DNA of 52,829 nucleotides from an uncultured bacterium (GTDB taxonomy: Bacteria > Verrucomicrobiota > Verrucomicrobiia > Opitutales > Intestinicryptomonadaceae). The stretch spans positions 1 to 52,829 of the forward strand of contig CAJMOT010000003.1 of the NCBI GenBank assembly GCA_905214995.1, in the 5' to 3' direction. Under the pieces are notes generated by a model. It was not told where the DNA came from. It worked only from the letters and a program-made list of their open reading frames with translations, and did no database searches. The translations under genes and the position numbers were made by a program. Below, in pieces: positions 25,840-34,755 of this stretch. Each line of letters begins with the position of its first letter. The first letter of the stretch is position 1.

Positions 25840-27153
25840 TCAGAAGAGTATCTGCATCTGCGCGCGCACCGCGTCGACATACGCCCTCGAGTCGGCGGAG
25901 GGGTTGGCGGGGTTGCCCCAGAATTCGGCCCATTCGTAGCCGAGCTGGAACTTCACGTTGTGGCCGTCGATGTACCAGTTGACGCCGGCGAATATGCTCT
26001 GGGCGTTATTGTAGAAGTCCGTGCCGTCGGAACTTATGGAGGGCGCCGAGCTTATGGCGTCGGAGATCTTCACGCCCCTGCCGTTGGTGAAAAGGGCGGA
26101 GTAGCGGACGGTGGGGGCTATCGCGCCGAATTCGCCGATGTCGAACTTGTATTCCACGCCCACGTTGAAGCCCTGCGGCATGGCGTTTTCCACGTCGCCG
26201 TTCGGCGACAGCCTGCCGTGTTCTATGTCGGCCAACAGGTAGTCCGCCCATAGAGTCAGGCCCCTGAACCTGATCTTGACGTACGGGTTTATGCCCCATA
26301 TCGAGCCGTTTTCGGCGTAGCTGGCGTCGGCGGTGTTGGCGCCCGGGCCGAAGCCGCCGTTGACGCCGATTTCGTAGCTGAGCACGTTGGCGCCGCCGAA
26401 GTCCGCCTTGTTCTTGTAGGCGGCGGAAAGCCACACGTTGACGGAGTTGTCCGCGCCGTCGCCGCCGGGCTTGAAGTTGTAGTTCTGAGAATTCGTCACC
26501 GCCACCGCGTAGGAAAGCCCGTCGATCTGCATGACTTCGCCGTTCCAGTAGCCGCCCACATAGTGCGAGCCGAACCCGATGTTGCCCTTCTGCCCGTATC
26601 CGGACTTCTGGGGCTCCACGAAATAGCGGGTGGCTATCGAGCGCTCGATAGTCAGCAGCTTGCCGGAGGAGGTGTTTTCCTCAAACGCGAAGTTGACCTT
26701 CCTGTACCCGAGGTCGAGCTTGCCTTTGAGGTAGTCGACATCCACCTTCTTGGAGATGAAGGCCTCTTCGACGTAGTCGGCGCCCGGGGTTCCGGTCTTG
26801 GCGATGTCGAGCACAACCGAGCCCGACCAGCCCGCGCCGAGGTCGGCGCCCATGCCGAAGTAGATGCGGCGCATCTGGAATCCGTTCTTGGAGACGGACG
26901 AATTGTTCCCCGCCCTGTCCTCGGAGTTCAGCCACTGGTACTGAACCTGCGTCCTTCCCGAGAAAGTGAGCTTTTGCGCGTTCTTTTCCTTCGAGGAAAC
27001 CTGAACCGATTTTTTGGCGACCTTGTCGGCCTCGGCGCGCGTAATGACGCCTTTGGAAACGAGAAGGTCGAGCGTAGCCTTGTCCTGGGCTTGCAGGAGG
27101 GCCGCCGCGGAAAACGCGGAAGCCGCCAATATGCTTGTGAGTTTGCCGTTCAT
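25840..27153 (-). CDS. Phosphate-selective porin O/P family protein
   Basis: 437 aa from the ATG at 27153 (the 16 codons upstream in frame are not signal-like). The signal peptide ends near LLQAQ. A short helical segment follows (ATLDLLVSKGVITRAEADK), then a beta-barrel with alternating aromatic strands (KLTFSGRTQVQYQWLN; LDLGYRKVNFAFEENTSSG; the C-terminal strand ending QMQILF). Porin_O_P proteins form phosphate or polyphosphate channels in the outer membrane. Its position upstream of pstS and a PHO-box candidate 87 bp before the start support a phosphate role. Confidence 0.88.
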   Translation of the reverse strand: MNGKLTSILAASAFSAAALLQAQDKATLDLLVSKGVITRAEADKVAKKSVQVSSKEKNAQKLTFSGRTQVQYQWLNSEDRAGNNSSVSKNGFQMRRIYFGMGADLGAGWSGSVVLDIAKTGTPGADYVEEAFISKKVDVDYLKGKLDLGYRKVNFAFEENTSSGKLLTIERSIATRYFVEPQKSGYGQKGNIGFGSHYVGGYWNGEVMQIDGLSYAVAVTNSQNYNFKPGGDGADNSVNVWLSAAYKNKADFGGANVLSYEIGVNGGFGPGANTADASYAENGSIWGINPYVKIRFRGLTLWADYLLADIEHGRLSPNGDVENAMPQGFNVGVEYKFDIGEFGAIAPTVRYSALFTNGRGVKISDAISSAPSISSDGTDFYNNAQSIFAGVNWYIDGHNVKFQLGYEWAEFWGNPANPSADSRAYVDAVRAQMQILF

Positions 27154-27239
27154 GTCTTTTCTTGTTTGCTCTCCGGACGCCTTTCGTCCGAATCGCCGCA
27201 TATTGTTCCAAACCCGGATTCGCCCTTTATTCGCGTCCC

Positions 27240-27256
27240 GTTAGAATTGCGTTCGG
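27240..27256 (-). promoter_or_regulatory. Candidate PHO box, porin/pst side
   Basis: Reads GTTAGAATTGCGTTCGG on the plus strand: GTTAGA at 27240 and GTTCGG at 27251, 11 bp apart. It lies 87 bp before the porin start. It shares a 14-bp core (GTTAGAATTGCGTT) with the second site 104 bp away. Direct repeats at 11-bp spacing are the architecture bound by a PhoB dimer in known systems. Assignment here is inference. Confidence 0.6.
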
Positions 27257-27343
27257 GGCGCGGCATGCTCGATTTTCCCTTCTAATTTAAGTGTTTTTTC
27301 GGGCGATAATCTCACGGCGGAATGAGTTTTTCGTTTGCGTCAA

Positions 27344-27360
27344 GTTAGAATTGCGTTAGA
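27344..27360 (+). promoter_or_regulatory. Candidate PHO box, phoR side
   Basis: GTTAGAATTGCGTTAGA: a perfect GTTAGA direct repeat (27344 and 27355) with 11-bp phasing. It lies 65 bp before the phoR ATG. Flanking GTCAA on both sides extends the repeat pattern. A weak promoter-like pair (TTGACG at 27375, 17-bp spacer, TTAAAG at 27398) follows. It suggests phoRB autoactivation, as in other Pho systems. Confidence 0.65.
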
Positions 27361-27424
27361 CGTCAAAAACGCGGTTGACGCGCGGCTTTTTTGCCGCTTA
27401 AAGCTTTGGAAAACTCGCCGGAAT

Positions 27425-29197
27425 ATGACGTTAAAGCCAATATTTTCGAAAATCAAAACCCGGGTGTTCGTCGGCGTATTCGCCGTGGGCGCGCTGATAA
27501 CGGCGGCGGTCGCCGCGGGCGCGTACTTCATGCTCGACGGAATCTACAAGCGCAACCTGTCGCGGACGCTTGCCGACATCTCGGCGATGGTCGTCAACGC
27601 CGTCGGCGACGGATCCGAAAAGGACGTCGCCGAGGCCGAAAGGGTGTGCGGCGCGTTTACCGGCAAGGCCCATATGCGCGCCACGATAGTGCGCGCCGAC
27701 GGCCACGTATTGTTCGACTCCGACTACGACAGCGCCGGAATGTCGAACCACCTAAAACGGAGGGAAATCGCCTCGGCGCTGTCCGGAACCGCCGCGCGAG
27801 ACATACGCTACTCGCAGACGATGAAGACGCGAATGCTGTATCTCGCCTCTCCCGCGGGAAAGGCCAACCCCGACGGGACGTACCCGTTTTGCGTGCGCAT
27901 TTCAGTGCCGCTCGAAGACCTCGCGCGGGCCCAGCGGATGCTCGCGGTCGAAATACTCGCGCTGGCGGGGGCGGCTCTCGCGTTTTCAATAGCCGCGTCG
28001 CTGCTCGTGGCGCGCGGCATAGGCAGGCCCATCGCGGAACTCACGCGGGCGGCGAAAATGCTCGCAAACGGAAACTCCGACGCGCGCATACCGCGCTGCG
28101 ACATCGAAGAGGTCCGCATACTCTCCGACGCGATGCGCGCGATGTCCGACGAGCTCAGGAAGCGCATAAGCTCACTGCACAAGCGCAACTGCGAGCTCGA
28201 CGAAATCTTCGCCCACATGGGCGGGGCGGTGTTCATCTGCGCCTCCGACGGCTCAATCCTGCGCATGAACAAGGCCGCCGCCGATCTCTTCGGCCTGCCC
28301 GCCGACGCCGAAAGGCCGAAAATAGGCGAGTTGATGCGCAACATAAACCTCATCGACGCCGTGGACAAGACGTTTTCCGAAAAGTCGCCCGTCAGCTGCG
28401 AAATCGAGCTCGACTCCGGGAGGATTATGGCGCTTTCGAGCTCAATACTTCCCTACGCCTCCGACAGGCCGCGCGCGCTATTCGCCCTGCACGACATAAG
28501 CCGCATAAAGGAGATGGAGACTCTCAGGCGCGAGTTCGTGGCGGGAGTTTCGCACGAGCTCAAAACGCCGCTCACCGCCCTGCGCGCCGCGGCGGAATCC
28601 CTGCCCGAGGCGGACTCGCCGGAGGAGAGCTCGCGCATTTGCGAGATAATCTCGTCGGAGTGCGACAAGCTCGCGATGCTCGTGGACAACATGTTGCTGC
28701 TTACGAAGCTCGACTCCGCCGAAAAGATGGTCTCCCGCGACTTCGAGAAGGTCAAAATTTCCTCCGTAATAGCATCTGCGGTTTCCAACAACATGACGCA
28801 GGCGCAGCAAAAGGGCGTGGAAATCTTCGAGGACTGCCCCGATGGAGTAGAGGCGCTCGGCGACGAAATGCTGATCACAATCGCCGTGAGCAATCTGATA
28901 GGCAACGCCGTGAAATACGGCGGCGACAACTCCGAAGTCCGCGTGTCGGCAAGGTGCGAGGGCGAGACCGTGCGCATTTCAGTGCGCGACAACGGCGGCG
29001 GAATCGCGCCAGAGCACGCCTCGCGGGTATTCGAGCGGTTTTACCGCGTGGACAAGGGGAGATCGCGCGCTCTCGGCGGGACGGGGCTGGGGCTCGCGAT
29101 AGTAAAGCACATCGCCCTGATCCACGGCGGGCGGGTCGGCCTCGAAAGCCGCCCGGGAGAGGGCTCGACGTTCACGATAACGCTAAAATCGGCATAG
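27425..29197 (+). CDS. phoR: Phosphate regulon sensor histidine kinase PhoR
   Basis: 590 aa. TM1 is at about 14-37, then a periplasmic sensor domain (about 38-172), TM2 at about 173-197, HAMP (198-250), PAS (about 255-355), HisKA with His377 in VSHELKTPL, and HATPase with the N-box NLIGNAVKYGG, DNGGGIAP and GGTGLGLAIVKHI. The ATG at 27425 begins protein-like sequence; an upstream in-frame stretch is rejected. PhoU/PstB control the kinase in known systems. The 130-residue periplasmic domain is larger than in E. coli PhoR and more like Bacillus PhoR. Confidence 0.9.
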   Translation: MTLKPIFSKIKTRVFVGVFAVGALITAAVAAGAYFMLDGIYKRNLSRTLADISAMVVNAVGDGSEKDVAEAERVCGAFTGKAHMRATIVRADGHVLFDSDYDSAGMSNHLKRREIASALSGTAARDIRYSQTMKTRMLYLASPAGKANPDGTYPFCVRISVPLEDLARAQRMLAVEILALAGAALAFSIAASLLVARGIGRPIAELTRAAKMLANGNSDARIPRCDIEEVRILSDAMRAMSDELRKRISSLHKRNCELDEIFAHMGGAVFICASDGSILRMNKAAADLFGLPADAERPKIGELMRNINLIDAVDKTFSEKSPVSCEIELDSGRIMALSSSILPYASDRPRALFALHDISRIKEMETLRREFVAGVSHELKTPLTALRAAAESLPEADSPEESSRICEIISSECDKLAMLVDNMLLLTKLDSAEKMVSRDFEKVKISSVIASAVSNNMTQAQQKGVEIFEDCPDGVEALGDEMLITIAVSNLIGNAVKYGGDNSEVRVSARCEGETVRISVRDNGGGIAPEHASRVFERFYRVDKGRSRALGGTGLGLAIVKHIALIHGGRVGLESRPGEGSTFTITLKSA

Positions 29198-29199
29198 GA

Positions 29200-29886
29200 A
29201 TGGCCGCGAAAAAAATACTCATTATCGAGGACGAGCGCAACATCGCCGAACTCATCGCCTTCAACCTCCGCAAAAACGGCTACGAATACCGCTGCACGGA
29301 CTCGGGCGAAAACGCCCTGAAAATCCTCGAGCGCGAGGCGTTCGACCTCATACTGCTCGACCTGATGCTCACGGGAATGGACGGGCTCGACTTCTGCCGC
29401 CTCTACCGGACGAGCCCGACGCTCAAACAGTCGCCGATAATAATGCTCACGGCGCGCGGCGAGGAGGCCGACATCGTAAGCGGCCTCGAATACGGCGCGG
29501 ACGACTACATGACCAAGCCGTTCAGCCCCCGCGTGCTGATCGCAAGAATCCGCGCGCGCCTCCGCAAGGGCGAGGAAGACGCCGACGAGGTGGTTTCCCG
29601 CAGCGGCATAACGCTCAGGTGCAAATTCCACGAGGCGGAAATCGACGGCAGTCCAATCCGGCTCACTTCCAACGAATTTTCAATGCTCAAAATTTTCCTC
29701 TCGAATCCCGGGAGGGTGTTCTCGCGCGATGAGATAATCGACAAGGTGCACGGCAGCGGGTACGCCGTCACGGACAGGGCCATAGACGTCCAGATAGTGG
29801 GGCTGCGCAAAAAGCTCGGCGGCAAGGCCCGCATAATAGAAACCGTAAGGGGCGTAGGGTACAGATGCTCCCGCGCGGAGATTTGA
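29200..29886 (+). CDS. phoB: Phosphate regulon response regulator PhoB
   Basis: 228 aa. The receiver domain has acidic pocket E10/D11, phospho-acceptor Asp54 (LILLDLMLTGMDG), Thr84 (IIMLTARG) and Lys106 (YMTKPFSP). The C-terminal winged helix is OmpR type (LTSNEFSMLKIFLSNPGRVFSRD; YAVTDRAIDVQIVGLRKKLG; VRGVGYR). It starts 3 nt after the phoR stop. It should bind the 11-bp-phased repeats in front of phoR and the porin gene. Confidence 0.93.
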   Translation: MAAKKILIIEDERNIAELIAFNLRKNGYEYRCTDSGENALKILEREAFDLILLDLMLTGMDGLDFCRLYRTSPTLKQSPIIMLTARGEEADIVSGLEYGADDYMTKPFSPRVLIARIRARLRKGEEDADEVVSRSGITLRCKFHEAEIDGSPIRLTSNEFSMLKIFLSNPGRVFSRDEIIDKVHGSGYAVTDRAIDVQIVGLRKKLGGKARIIETVRGVGYRCSRAEI

Positions 29887-29943
29887 GGCTGGCACGCTCT
29901 TTACCGCTTGCATTTTCGGGCCGGATTTTTTAGACGTCGCCCA

Positions 29944-31158
29944 ATGATAGGCGACAGGATTTTTTACGCGGACTTCTCCGGCGGCGGGCGGATCGCGACG
30001 TTCGACGCCCTCCGCGCGGACTTGGCGGCGGCGCGCTCCTTCCCCCGCGAAATAGCCTCCGCCGACCCGTACCGCTGCTTTCTGGACACAATCCTATCGC
30101 TGCTCGCCGACGAGCCCGTCCGCTTCTCCGACCCGTCGGGCGGCGCGCGCTCCGGCGGGGAGAGGTCGGAGGCAAAAAACGCCGGATTTTCCTCCGCCGA
30201 GGAAATGCTGCGCGCAATCGCCGCCCCAAGAAGGCGGTGGCGCGCAACCCTGCAAACCTCAGGCACCGAGGGGAGACCGAAGGAAGCCGCGCACGCTTTT
30301 GAATCGCTGGCGCGCTCCGCGAAAGTCTCCGCCGCGCATTCGGGCGACGTCTGGGGATTCGCGTACTCCCCGACGCATATTGCGGGCTTGCAGGTGTTCT
30401 TGCAGGCGCTGCTGAACGCCAACCCCATAATACGCCTGTTCGGGCTGCCGCGCGCGGAAATCTTCCGCGCCATAAGGCTTGGGAAGCCGACCCACATATC
30501 CGCCACGCCCACGTTCTACCGGAATCTCGCGCCGTCGGGAGGGGAAAAATTCCCCTTCGTGCGCCGCGCGATATTCGGCGGAGAAAGGTTCGACCCCCGC
30601 GCGGCGTCCGCCGCCGCGGAAATCTTCCCGAACGCCCGCGCAAAAAACGTATACGCCTCCACCGAAGCCGGAACGGCGCTCTGCTCGGACGGGGAAGTTT
30701 TCACAGTCGAGGGCCCCTCCGCCGGGCGCGTGAAAATAGAAAACGGCGAACTCTTTTTGCGCGGCGACGCGCTTGCCGCCGTCGGGCTCGCCTGTGGCGA
30801 ATGGTTCGCCACAGGCGACTGCGTGGAGACGCTTTCTGAAAATCCGCTCTCCTTCAAGTTCTCCGCGCGCAGGGGCGACTTCATAAACTCCGGCGGATAC
30901 AAAATAAACCCGCTTGAAGTCGAGGACGCGATACGGCGGATAGACGGGGTTCTCGACGCGCGGGTTTTCGCGAGGCCCAACGCCCTGCTCGGCTCCGCCG
31001 TGTGCGCGGAGGTGGCGCGCGCGGGGCAATATCCCGACGAGGCCCAAATGCGCGCGATTCTCGCGCGGGAGCTGCCTAAATTCAAAATACCGAGGGTCGT
31101 GGAATTCAGGGATTCGCTGGCCGCCACCCCCACCGGAAAACTTTCGAGAAAAAGATGA
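29944..31158 (+). CDS. AMP-binding (acyl/aryl-CoA ligase, MenE-like) protein
   Basis: 404 aa, shorter than most ANL enzymes and close to MenE in size. P-loop TSGTEGRPK is at 105-113, YASTEAGTA carries the A5-like Glu, FATGDCVE the ribose-binding Asp, FINSGGYKINPLEVEDAI the hinge, and PTGKLSRKR the catalytic Lys399. It adenylates a carboxylate, but the substrate is not evident and no other menaquinone genes are nearby. It overlaps the SDR gene by 4 bp and opens the second sugar operon, so the acyl group may decorate a polysaccharide. Confidence 0.82.
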   Translation: MIGDRIFYADFSGGGRIATFDALRADLAAARSFPREIASADPYRCFLDTILSLLADEPVRFSDPSGGARSGGERSEAKNAGFSSAEEMLRAIAAPRRRWRATLQTSGTEGRPKEAAHAFESLARSAKVSAAHSGDVWGFAYSPTHIAGLQVFLQALLNANPIIRLFGLPRAEIFRAIRLGKPTHISATPTFYRNLAPSGGEKFPFVRRAIFGGERFDPRAASAAAEIFPNARAKNVYASTEAGTALCSDGEVFTVEGPSAGRVKIENGELFLRGDALAAVGLACGEWFATGDCVETLSENPLSFKFSARRGDFINSGGYKINPLEVEDAIRRIDGVLDARVFARPNALLGSAVCAEVARAGQYPDEAQMRAILARELPKFKIPRVVEFRDSLAATPTGKLSRKR

Positions 31159-31880
31159 AAAACATTCTGATTACGGGCGTGTCGCGCGGGCTCGGACTGG
31201 AGATCGCCGCCCAATCCCTGCGCGCGGGCTACCGCGTGTTCGGCGTAAGCCGCACGCATTCCGGCGCGCTGAAAGCGCTGCTTGCGGAATTTCCGGACGG
31301 GTTGGAGCTGCTTCAATACGACCTCTCCGACGCCGAAAACATGCGCGAAAAAATATTCAAGGGCTTTATCGGAGCGGACACACCGCTATACGGCTACGTG
31401 AACAACGCCGCGGTTGCGGGAAGCTTCCTCGCCTCCGACGCCGACGAAAAATCCGCAATGCGCATGTTCAGCCTCAACGCGCTCTCCCCGATGATGGCGA
31501 CAAAGCACGTCTTGCGCAACTTCATACTCCACGGCACCAAGGGCTCGATAGTCCACATATCCTCGATTTGCGCCCACACGGGGTACGCGGGGCTCTCCGC
31601 CTACGCCGCCACAAAGGGCGCGATAGAGGCGTTTTCAAAAAACGTCGCGCGCGAATGGGGGCGCAGGGGAATACGCTCAAACTGCGTCGTTGCGGGTTTC
31701 ATGGAGACGCCGATGAGCTCCGCGCTGACGGAGGAGCAGCGCAAAAAGATATTCGCGAGAACCGCCCTGCGCAGGCCGGCGTCAGCCGAATCCGTGGCAA
31801 AAACGGTTCTCTTTCTGCTCTCCGAAGCCTCCGAATCCGTCACCGGCCAAAACGTATTCGCCGACTCCGGCGCGATATGA
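31155..31880 (+). CDS. SDR family NAD(P)-dependent oxidoreductase
   Basis: 241 aa classical SDR. Cofactor motif TGVSRGLG is at 7-14, NNAA at 83-86, active-site Ser in HISSICAHTGY (136/137), and Tyr150-x3-Lys154 in SAYAATKGA. The C-terminus VTGQNVFADSGAI is FabG-like. It is translationally coupled to the ligase upstream, so it probably reduces or oxidises a product related to the activated acyl group. Substrate unknown. Confidence 0.88.
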   Translation: MKNILITGVSRGLGLEIAAQSLRAGYRVFGVSRTHSGALKALLAEFPDGLELLQYDLSDAENMREKIFKGFIGADTPLYGYVNNAAVAGSFLASDADEKSAMRMFSLNALSPMMATKHVLRNFILHGTKGSIVHISSICAHTGYAGLSAYAATKGAIEAFSKNVAREWGRRGIRSNCVVAGFMETPMSSALTEEQRKKIFARTALRRPASAESVAKTVLFLLSEASESVTGQNVFADSGAI

Positions 31881-31964
31881 GCCGCCCGATATGCGTTGAC
31901 AAAGCGGCGGCGGAACCTACGTTTTTTTGGATTTAAGGCGGCCCCCCGCAAAAACGGAACGAGC

Positions 31965-32918
31965 ATGGACCTTCTGAAATTCAAACCCATATACGAGGAA
32001 CGCATCTGGGGCGGGCGCTCTTTCAAGACGCTTTTCGGGAGGGCGATTCCCAAAGGGCTCAGGATAGGGGAGTCCCTCGAAATTTGCGACTCCCCCAAGG
32101 CGTCGTCGGAAATCTCCGGCGGCGCGTTGGCGGGCATGACGCTCAGGCGGGCGCTCGAAAAATACTCCGGCGATATCATGGGCCCCGGCTGGCGGCCCAA
32201 AAGCTTTTTCCCGATAGTGGTCAAGCTGCTCGACGCGCGCCAAAGGCTTTCCCTGCAAGTCCACCCCAACGGCGTTTCGGAAAAAAAATACGGCCTGCCG
32301 CGTAAGAACGAGGCGTGGTATCTGCTCGGCTGCGGGGTGAGGTCGCGCTTCATCGCGGGACTGAAAGAGGGCGTCTCGCCGGCCCTTCTGCGGGAGGCTG
32401 CGGAATCCGGGCGGGTGGAGGAGCTGCTCGAATTCCGCGACTCGCACGCCGGCGACTTCATGTTCGTGCGCGAGGGTACGGTGCACTCCCTCGGCGCCGA
32501 CAACATCGCGCTCGAAATCCAGGAGAACTCCGACAGCACCTACCGCCTGCACGACTGGGACAGGACGGACTCCGAAGGCAGGGCGCGCGCGCTGCACATT
32601 GACGAGGCGGTGGACTCCGTCAACTTCGACAGCCCCGCCGTGGAGCCGCTGTCCGAAAACGACGAGCCCGTCCGCACGCTCTGCGACTACAAAAACTTCA
32701 AGATCCTGCGCCTGCGCCTCAAAGCGGGCGAAAGCGTCCGGCTCGCCGCGCGCGAAGAGCCGAGAATCATATCCCTCGTCTCGGGCGCGGCGGACTGCGG
32801 GGGCGTTGCGATGGAAGCCGTCGAGAGCGCGCTCGCCCCCTTCTGCGCGGAGATCGAAATGCGCGCAAAGGCGGACTCCGCAATGCTCATAACCGAAAAT
32901 TTTTCGAGACATGAATAA
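31965..32918 (+). CDS. manA: Mannose-6-phosphate isomerase (type I, short form)
   Basis: 317 aa. Zinc ligands are visible: Gln98 and His100 in LQVHPN, Glu116 in KNEAWYLLG, and His174 in GTVHSLGADN. The family stretch EIQENSDSTYRLHDWDR follows. It interconverts fructose-6-P and mannose-6-P for GDP-mannose. The ATG at 31965 starts the conserved FKPIYEERIWGG block. Its end overlaps the gmd-like gene by 8 bp. No manB/manC is in the window. Confidence 0.92.
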   Translation: MDLLKFKPIYEERIWGGRSFKTLFGRAIPKGLRIGESLEICDSPKASSEISGGALAGMTLRRALEKYSGDIMGPGWRPKSFFPIVVKLLDARQRLSLQVHPNGVSEKKYGLPRKNEAWYLLGCGVRSRFIAGLKEGVSPALLREAAESGRVEELLEFRDSHAGDFMFVREGTVHSLGADNIALEIQENSDSTYRLHDWDRTDSEGRARALHIDEAVDSVNFDSPAVEPLSENDEPVRTLCDYKNFKILRLRLKAGESVRLAAREEPRIISLVSGAADCGGVAMEAVESALAPFCAEIEMRAKADSAMLITENFSRHE

Positions 32919-33960
32919 AATCGCCCTCATAACGGGAATCACCGGACAGGACGGCTCGTACCTGGCGGAGCTGCTGCTGGGGAAAGGATACGCCGTGCAC
33001 GGAATAATCCGCCGCGCGAGCTCCTTCAACACCGGCAGAATCGACAAGCTGTACGCGGACAGAAAATTCGACGACAGGCTCTTTCTGCACCACGGCGACC
33101 TCACGGACTCATCGAACCTCAACAGGATTATCGAGAGGGCCATGCCCGACGAAATCTACAATCTCGGCGCGCAGAGCCACGTCAAGGTTTCGTTCGACGA
33201 GCCGGAATACACTTCAAACTCGATTGCGCTCGCTTCCCTAAGGCTGCTCGACGCCGTGAAGGAAGTGGGGCTCGCGGGCAGGACAAAATTCTTTCAGGCG
33301 TCGTCGGCGTCGCTCTACGGGAACGCGGCGCAGGCGCCGCAGGGCGAATCCGCGCCGTTTTCGCCGCGCAGCCCCTACGCCGCGGCGGAGCAGTTCGCGT
33401 ACTGGACTGCCGTCAACTACCGCGAGGCCTACGGGATTTTCGCCAGCAACGGCATACTCTTCAACCACGAATCCGAGCGGCGCGGCGAGACGTTCGTCAC
33501 GCGCAAAATCACGAGGGCCGCGGGCAGGATAAAGCTCGGCTTGCAGGACAAGCTTGAGCTCGGCGATCTCGACGCGCGGCGAGACTGGGGCTACGCGCCC
33601 GAATACGTCGAGGGAATCTGGAGAATCATGCAGGCCGAAAAACCGGGCGAATACGTGCTCGCGACCGGAGAGTCGCACACCGTGCGGGAATTTGCGCAAG
33701 CCGCTTTCGCGCGGCTCGGAATGGAAATCGAATGGCGCGGGAGCGGGGAAAGCGAAAAGGGCGTCAGCCAAAAGACGGGGAAAACCCTCATAGAGGTCAA
33801 CCCGCGCTATTTCCGCCCATCGGACGCGAAATCCCTGCTCGGAGACTCCTCAAAAGCGTGGAGGGAGCTCGGTTGGAAGGCGGAGACGAAATTCCGGAAA
33901 CTCGCGGAAATTATGGCCGACGCGGATTTTGAGCTCGCGAAGGCCGAGGCGAAACTTTAA
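32911..33960 (+). CDS. GDP-mannose 4,6-dehydratase homologue with altered active site
   Basis: 349 aa, full length, strongly Gmd-like: TGITGQDGSYLAELLL (NADP site), RRASSFNTGRIDKLY, HHGDLTDSSNL, YNLGAQSHVKVSF, NGILFNHES and RRGETFVTRKITRAAG. The catalytic set is changed. Where Gmd has S-T-S-E-L-Y-G, this has SSASLYG (Ser132, Ala133, Ser134), so the active-site Glu is lost. The Y-x3-K motif reads Tyr156-AAA-Glu160, so the catalytic Lys is replaced by Glu. Both were checked in the bases. It may bind GDP-sugar without normal dehydration, or do another reaction. No GDP-fucose synthase follows. Confidence 0.88.
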   Translation: MNKIALITGITGQDGSYLAELLLGKGYAVHGIIRRASSFNTGRIDKLYADRKFDDRLFLHHGDLTDSSNLNRIIERAMPDEIYNLGAQSHVKVSFDEPEYTSNSIALASLRLLDAVKEVGLAGRTKFFQASSASLYGNAAQAPQGESAPFSPRSPYAAAEQFAYWTAVNYREAYGIFASNGILFNHESERRGETFVTRKITRAAGRIKLGLQDKLELGDLDARRDWGYAPEYVEGIWRIMQAEKPGEYVLATGESHTVREFAQAAFARLGMEIEWRGSGESEKGVSQKTGKTLIEVNPRYFRPSDAKSLLGDSSKAWRELGWKAETKFRKLAEIMADADFELAKAEAKL

Positions 33961-33973
33961 CGCGAAACTCTCC

Positions 33974-34744
33974 ATGAAAATATCGATAGTCACCGCGGCA
34001 TTCAACAGCGCCGACACCATAGCGGACGCGATGGAAAGCGTCCTCGCGCAAACGTACCCCGACATAGAGTACGTGCTGGTCGACGGAGCGTCAAAAGACG
34101 CAACTATGGATGTGGCAAAAAAGCTGGAGCCGAAGTTCCGCGGGCGCATGAAATGGGTCTCCGAACCCGACAAGGGCATTTACGACGCCATGAACAAGGG
34201 CATAAAAATGGCGTCGGGCGACGCGGTCGGGATGCTGAATTCCGACGACATGCTCGCTTCAAGCGACGCGGTGGAAAAGATCGCCGAGGCTTTCCTAAGC
34301 TCGGGCGCGGAGTGCGTATACGGAAGGCTGAACCTCGTCGACTGGAATGACACCGCCAAAATACTGCGGGAATCGAACTCCGGACAATACAGGGCGGGGG
34401 CTTTCCGAAAGGGCTGGCACCCCGCGCACCCGACTTTCTACGCCTACAAGAGAAATTTTGAAAAATTCGGCTACTACCGCACGGACTTCAAAATCGCGGC
34501 GGACTTTGAGCTGATGATGAGGTTTCTCGAAAAGCACAAACTTCCGAGCGCCTTCGTCGACAAGCTGATCGTCAATCAGCGCGCGGGAGGGGCCAGCACA
34601 AAGTTTTCGGGGCACATAAAGGGCAACCTCGAAATTTTGAAGGCGTTCAGGGTAAACGGCCTGCGCGTTCCCCTGCTCTGCATCCCCCAAAAAATTCTCC
34701 CCAAACTCGCAAACAGGCTGAAAAACAAACTCGCGCGCAAATAG
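33974..34744 (+). CDS. Glycosyltransferase family 2
   Basis: 256 aa GT-A enzyme. The N-terminus MKISIVTAAFNSADTIADAM, YVLVDGASKDATMDV, EPDKGIYDAMNKGI and LNSDDM (DxD-type metal site) match colanic-acid-type GT2 (WcaA/WcaE-like) proteins. HPAHPTFYAYKRNF and IAADFELMMRFL complete the pattern. It is the last gene of the operon that starts at the AMP ligase, 13 nt after the gmd-like gene, and is followed by a terminator-like hairpin. Donor sugar unknown. Confidence 0.88.
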   Translation: MKISIVTAAFNSADTIADAMESVLAQTYPDIEYVLVDGASKDATMDVAKKLEPKFRGRMKWVSEPDKGIYDAMNKGIKMASGDAVGMLNSDDMLASSDAVEKIAEAFLSSGAECVYGRLNLVDWNDTAKILRESNSGQYRAGAFRKGWHPAHPTFYAYKRNFEKFGYYRTDFKIAADFELMMRFLEKHKLPSAFVDKLIVNQRAGGASTKFSGHIKGNLEILKAFRVNGLRVPLLCIPQKILPKLANRLKNKLARK

Positions 34745-34755
34745 CGGCAAATGCC

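Noticed and set aside
27391..29199. Long plus-strand frame overlapping phoR that continues into phoB
   Set aside because: Its first 600 residues are Arg-rich shadow of phoR; only the part from 29200 is the real phoB.
31894..31964. TTGACA at 31894-31899 as a promoter for manA
   Set aside because: No acceptable -10 hexamer lies 16-18 bp downstream, and the gene is plausibly served by the upstream operon promoter.
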